Source: a bacterium (GTDB lineage Bacteria; Bacteroidota; Bacteroidia; Cytophagales; Thermonemataceae). Taken from it: DNA of 7,508 bases. Shown here piece after piece: positions 4,420-7,508 of this stretch. How positions within the stretch are numbered: position 1 is the first letter of the stretch; each line of letters opens with the position of its first letter. The stretch covers positions 1 to 7,508 of the forward strand of contig JANYGM010000304.1 in assembly GCA_025362415.1 (NCBI GenBank), in the 5' to 3' direction. The notes under the pieces are model-generated. The model was not told where the DNA came from and did no database searches. It worked only from the letters and a program-made list of their open reading frames with translations. A program made the position numbers and the translations under genes.

Positions 4420-5991
4420 TTACTTCTTATTTATTGCCAAAATAATTGCAATAGCATTTTTATTGTCGTTTGCTCCTTGCACTTCAACCAAATTTCCTGC
4501 TTGGAAAGTTCCTTTTGTAGTTTCTTGCGCCAATGCTTCATTTACTCTTTCTGCAAAATTAGCACGTTTTGAGTTGTTTATCCTTTTGTTAAGGGCATCA
4601 AAATCAATAGCTTGCTTGGTCATAACAACCGCCATATAGTCTTTTGCTCCCACTGCATCAGGAAACATACTATAATCTTTTGGAAACAAACGTGTACCTG
4701 TAATCCCACAATAAGGAGAATGTTTTTTTGTATAAGGAAAAAGCACTTTACTAGCGTTGTTCTCTTCTGCAAAAACATAAGTATAACATTCTTCTGAATT
4801 TGTAACCTGAATTTTGAATTTTGAGCCTTTTTTATCTGCTTTATTGAGTGCCTGCACACTTTCAAAGACGTTCCCTCCTACCAATTTAAAAGCAATATTT
4901 TGCTTAGATTCATTGAGCATCAAACCTATTTTTGCATTAAAAACGCTATTTGCAGGTTTTGAGGCATCTCTCAAAGGAAAAACGCCATAAGCTTCTTTGG
5001 CAAAATGTTTAAAATCAGCATAACGCACCCAAGCAAGTCCCTTTTGCCCCCAATCTTCTCCCCAAGAGTTCATAAGTTGAAATGCGCCACCTTCCAAATA
5101 ATCATCATATCCAATAACTGCCATACAATGCCCTCCAAAACCACGCATTTTCATATCAGATTGCGTTGGTTTCCAGACTTTTTGCCCCATCATATCTTGC
5201 ATAAAACTACCTCCAACCATCATTCCTATCACGACAGGAGCTTTATGAGCAATATTTTGTTTCATTGCTAACATATCAATTTCCAAATCATTTTCTTTTT
5301 TGGTAAGGCGGTTTGAGCCACGCATTTTGTATTGTGCTGCTTCCTGTAATTCTGACTGATTAGGTTTTTTTGAGCAAGATTGGTCTGTATAAGGAAATTC
5401 TGTAAAAGGCAAAGAGCCAACTTGTAGCATATTATCCATTGCACGCTGCACATACGAGCCTTGACAACCTTCAAGTCCTATCTGATTATACAAAAAAGAT
5501 GGACTAAAAGCAATATTATCAGGGTTTTTTCCTGTTGCAACTGCTTCTAAAATGGTACGAGTTGCATATGCACTTCCCCAACCCACACAAGAGCCTTGTC
5601 CACCTTGATTTTTACGAGTTGGCGCATATTGTTCCAATGAAACACGTTCTGGAAGTGTGTTTCCTGTGGCAGAAAGTGGCTCAAAAACGTAGGCTTCACT
5701 AAAAACTTTTGGGCTTAAATCTGCACCACGTGCCATAGAACTAGAATTGCGTGAGCTAGAATTTCTGTTACTTGTTCCAGAGAATTTGCTATACACGAAG
5801 TAGCCAAGTCCACCAATAAGAAGGACAGCAAAGCCCATTTTAGGATTTCTGAACAAAAACGGTAGTAACATTCCAATAATATTACCAAAACCACCACCAC
5901 CACTAAAACCTCCTCCACCTCTATTATTGTCGTTATTGTTGTTATTATCATACGAGTCATTGTTCTCGTCTTCTTCTATCTGAATTGCCAT
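4420..5991 (-). CDS. Membrane-anchored C1 (papain-like) cysteine peptidase with DUF4384-like tail
   Basis: This is a 523-aa protein. Residues 1-37 are Asp/Asn-rich then Gly-rich (NNNNNDNNRGGGGFSGGGG). A hydrophobic stretch at 38-47 precedes a likely transmembrane helix at 52-67 (MGFAVLLIGGLGYFVY), then a Ser/Asn linker to about 90. The papain domain spans about 112-345. Gln129 (Lys-Asn-Gln) corresponds to the oxyanion-hole Gln of papain and Cys135 (GQGSCVGWG) to its nucleophile, with exactly the papain spacing of six; His288 (GGHCMAVIGYDD) and Asn308 (MNSWGEDWG) complete the triad. Residues about 355-475 resemble DUF4384 (SKFKIQVTNSEECYTYVF, LFPKDY, MAVVMTKQAID). There is no prodomain of the usual cathepsin type. 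The N-terminus is probably cytoplasmic and the enzyme domain periplasmic. Substrate is unknown. It begins 12 bp after the upstream PD-(D/E)XK gene, so read-through from that pair is likely. Confidence 0.92.
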   Translation of the reverse strand: MAIQIEEDENNDSYDNNNNNDNNRGGGGFSGGGGFGNIIGMLLPFLFRNPKMGFAVLLIGGLGYFVYSKFSGTSNRNSSSRNSSSMARGADLSPKVFSEAYVFEPLSATGNTLPERVSLEQYAPTRKNQGGQGSCVGWGSAYATRTILEAVATGKNPDNIAFSPSFLYNQIGLEGCQGSYVQRAMDNMLQVGSLPFTEFPYTDQSCSKKPNQSELQEAAQYKMRGSNRLTKKENDLEIDMLAMKQNIAHKAPVVIGMMVGGSFMQDMMGQKVWKPTQSDMKMRGFGGHCMAVIGYDDYLEGGAFQLMNSWGEDWGQKGLAWVRYADFKHFAKEAYGVFPLRDASKPANSVFNAKIGLMLNESKQNIAFKLVGGNVFESVQALNKADKKGSKFKIQVTNSEECYTYVFAEENNASKVLFPYTKKHSPYCGITGTRLFPKDYSMFPDAVGAKDYMAVVMTKQAIDFDALNKRINNSKRANFAERVNEALAQETTKGTFQAGNLVEVQGANDNKNAIAIILAINKK

Positions 5992-6003
5992 TTTAATTGG
6001 GAT

Positions 6004-6930
6004 TTAAAGTGTTTCTTTTTGTTGATTAAGTAGTTTTTTTAGAGTTTCTATTTCTTTTTGTTGTTTTGTCATCTCTTTTTGTTGTTTTGCAAATTCTTTT
6101 TGTTGTTTTGTAATTTCTTTTTGCTGTTGTTCAATTTTCTCTTCTTTTTGATATATTTTTTCTTGTTGCACATGGTATTTTTTAAGGAGTTCAATTCTTT
6201 GACTATCAAAATATTCTTCTATACTCCTCCACGCCTCTTGCTCTACTTCTATTTTCTTTTTCTCCTCTGGATTTGTCCCAGAATAATGCAAAATATCAGT
6301 TATTAGCTTAATTCCTTCTAAATCAGCAATATGTGTAAATTCTTTTACTACTTTTGTGTCATCTACAAAGTTAGTCTGTTCAAAAACACTCAATAATTTC
6401 TCTAGTTTTGTTTGATAGTTACCCGTAATTCTATCCACTTGTACTATAAAACTGTCATGTGTAAGTTTTTCCACAAAATCACTTCTTTGTTTAAGGATTT
6501 TTTTGTTAATCAAATCTTTATAATTTCTTTCTATTTTCAGACAAGGTGTTTCTATTTCGGGCAATTTAAAGCCTAAAATATAAATAGTCGTGATAGGCAA
6601 AACTGTTTTTATCTCATCAATAACATCTTCTTTTTTGTATTGTTCTCCTAAATAACTCCTAAAACGGATTATATCTGTGATATTTTTAGCTTTTTGTACT
6701 TCAATAAGGATTTTTTTCAGCTCTCCTGTTTCTGTTTTTATGGTCGCAATAAAATCAAGACGAAAAAGAGAAATTCCAATTATATTATCATTATAAGTAA
6801 ACTCTTGAGGTTTTACTTCTACTGTTTCTATGGTTTGCTCAAGTAAAGTGCTAATGAAAAATTTAGCTACTTTTTCATTTTCCATTAGGCGTTTAAATAC
6901 AACATCATATATTGGATTGGCTATAATCAT
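6004..6930 (-). CDS. PD-(D/E)XK nuclease-family protein, Rpn/PDDEXK_2-like (copy A)
   Basis: This is a 308-aa protein. Residues 1-30 carry the family opening NPIYDVVFKRLMENEKVAKF. The nuclease core shows Asp59 (FRLDFIATI) and Glu77-Val-Gln79 (ILIEVQKAK), the D...ExQ form of the PD-(D/E)XK active site in which Gln replaces Lys. Members are annotated as 'Rpn family recombination-promoting nuclease/putative transposase'; related E. coli Rpn proteins cut DNA. Residues about 225-308 are a highly charged coiled coil ending in four heptads, (T/A)KQQKE(I/F/M), from 267 to 294, encoded by 21-bp repeats. The start ATG at 6930 lies 7 bp after the stop of the second copy. The active-site residues look intact. 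No terminal inverted repeats or target duplications were found around it, so calling it a transposase is not supported. Confidence 0.9.
   Translation of the reverse strand: MIIANPIYDVVFKRLMENEKVAKFFISTLLEQTIETVEVKPQEFTYNDNIIGISLFRLDFIATIKTETGELKKILIEVQKAKNITDIIRFRSYLGEQYKKEDVIDEIKTVLPITTIYILGFKLPEIETPCLKIERNYKDLINKKILKQRSDFVEKLTHDSFIVQVDRITGNYQTKLEKLLSVFEQTNFVDDTKVVKEFTHIADLEGIKLITDILHYSGTNPEEKKKIEVEQEAWRSIEEYFDSQRIELLKKYHVQQEKIYQKEEKIEQQQKEITKQQKEFAKQQKEMTKQQKEIETLKKLLNQQKETL
6053..6136 (-). repeat. 21-bp tandem repeat (four units) encoding coiled-coil heptads
   Basis: Units start at 6053, 6074, 6095 and 6116 and share TCTTTTTGTTGTTTTG (plus strand), the last being more diverged. Each unit encodes one heptad of the Lys-Gln-Gln-Lys-Glu type, so gain or loss of a unit keeps both frame and coil register. 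Confidence 0.9.
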
Positions 6931-6937
6931 AAAATTT

Positions 6938-7508
6938 TTATTTTTGTTTATTGAGCAATTTTTTCAGGGCTTCTATTTCTTTCTGTTGCTTGGCAAGTTC
7001 TTTATCTTTTTGGTATATTTTTTCTTGGCTTTCAGACTGTTGTTTAATAAACTCATTTCTTTGCTTAATAAATTCATTTCTCTGACTACTAAAAAGCTCG
7101 TCTATACTCCTCCACGCCTCTTGCTCTACTTCTATTTTCTTTTTTTCTTCTGGATTTGTCCCAGAATAATGTAGAATATCAGTTATTAGCTTAATCCCTT
7201 CTAAATCAGTGCTGTGCGTGAACTCTTTTACGACTTTTGTATCATCTACAAAGTTAGTTTGTTCAAAAACACTCAATAATTTCTCTAGTTTTGTTTGATA
7301 GCTGCCCGTAATTCTATCCACTTGTACTATAAAACTGTCGTGTGTAAGTTTTTCTACAAAATCACTCCTTTTTTTAAGGATTTTCTTAGTAATCAAATCT
7401 TTATAATTTCTTTCAACTTTTAGGCAGGGCGTTTCTATTTCAGGCAATTTAAAGCCTAAAATATAAATAGTCGTAATAGGCAAAACTGTTTTTATCTCAT
7501 CAATAATA
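6938..7508 (-). CDS. PD-(D/E)XK nuclease-family protein, tandem paralogue (copy B, N-terminus cut by window edge)
   Basis: The frame is open through the right edge; 189 residues are visible, beginning Ile-Ile-Asp-Glu-Ile-Lys. The TTG at 7483 is internal, not a start, because the alignment to copy A continues upstream of it. Over the 134 residues shared with copy A before the tail (from IDEIKTV to EAWRSI) I count six differences, about 95% identity. The tails then diverge: copy B has two RNEFIKQ heptads absent from copy A and one AKQQKEI unit where copy A has four such heptads, followed in both by a similar KKLLN end. The Asp/Glu-x-Gln active-site region is outside the window, so activity of this copy cannot be judged. 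It is 7 bp upstream of copy A and probably co-transcribed. Confidence 0.9.
   Translation of the reverse strand, partial: IIDEIKTVLPITTIYILGFKLPEIETPCLKVERNYKDLITKKILKKRSDFVEKLTHDSFIVQVDRITGSYQTKLEKLLSVFEQTNFVDDTKVVKEFTHSTDLEGIKLITDILHYSGTNPEEKKKIEVEQEAWRSIDELFSSQRNEFIKQRNEFIKQQSESQEKIYQKDKELAKQQKEIEALKKLLNKQK
7041..7082 (-). repeat. 21-bp tandem repeat (two units) in the copy B tail
   Basis: Two adjacent 21-bp units at 7041-7061 and 7062-7082 differ at a few bases and encode consecutive NEFIKQ heptads. This is a different repeat from the Gln-Lys-Glu units of copy A, at the corresponding place in the gene. Confidence 0.85.

Noticed and set aside
6058..6306. Plus-strand Phe/Leu-rich 'membrane protein' opposite the coiled-coil tail
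   Set aside because: Its hydrophobicity is a by-product of reading Lys/Gln/Glu repeats backwards; the same artefact appears at 6830-7174 opposite the second copy.
6938..7483. Copy B starting at the TTG at 7483
   Set aside because: The codons upstream (IIDEIKTV) match copy A and stay open to the window edge, so the TTG is an internal leucine.
6004..7508. Insertion sequence, because PDDEXK_2 proteins are often labelled transposases
   Set aside because: No terminal inverted repeats or target duplications are visible at either boundary, and the two genes are tightly packed with the peptidase gene.

Overview
The window is AT-rich and every gene I accept lies on the minus strand. Several features point to a member of the Bacteroidota, probably of the Cytophagales type: a TAnnTTTG promoter core, no clear Shine-Dalgarno sequences, a DUF4369-type lipoprotein with a Cys-Lys-Glu-Glu start to the mature protein, a TlpA-type thioredoxin lipoprotein, secreted MORN_2 repeats, a papain-like peptidase with a DUF4384-like tail, and dispersed TAGGAAT-type repeats. 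Species assignment is not possible from this alone.

Reading along the direction of transcription (right to left): two tandem, nearly identical PD-(D/E)XK (Rpn/PDDEXK_2-like) genes lie at 7508-6938 (cut by the window edge) and 6930-6004, 7 bp apart. Their nuclease-side cores are about 95% identical, but their C-terminal coiled-coil tails differ in 21-bp (heptad) repeats. Twelve bases further on is a membrane-anchored C1 (papain-like) peptidase (5991-4420). A 146-bp gap follows, holding a TAGGAAT-type repeat and two perfect hairpins.

Next is a compact three-gene cluster. It starts with a DUF4369 lipoprotein (4273-3485) cut by one in-frame TAA after its signal peptide, followed by an unrecognised single-span membrane protein (3452-2646). 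It ends with a TlpA/ResA-like thioredoxin lipoprotein (2662-2024) whose start overlaps the preceding gene by 17 bp. DUF4369 and TlpA domains are often fused in one Bacteroidota protein; here they are separate genes in one cluster, which suggests a joint envelope thiol-redox role (inference).

A 182-bp spacer (1842-2023) contains two 35-bp direct repeats flanking a GAAA-loop hairpin, plus more TAGGAAT units. After it come a secreted 499-aa MORN_2 repeat protein (1841-342), then a promoter with a tandem 10-bp repeat, and the start of a STAS-domain anti-sigma-factor antagonist (232-1, cut by the window edge).

The points most worth a second look are the single nonsense codon in the DUF4369 gene, the tandem nuclease paralogues with diverging repeat tails, and the repeat module that sits at the 3' end of two unrelated genes and supplies the stop codon of one of them.
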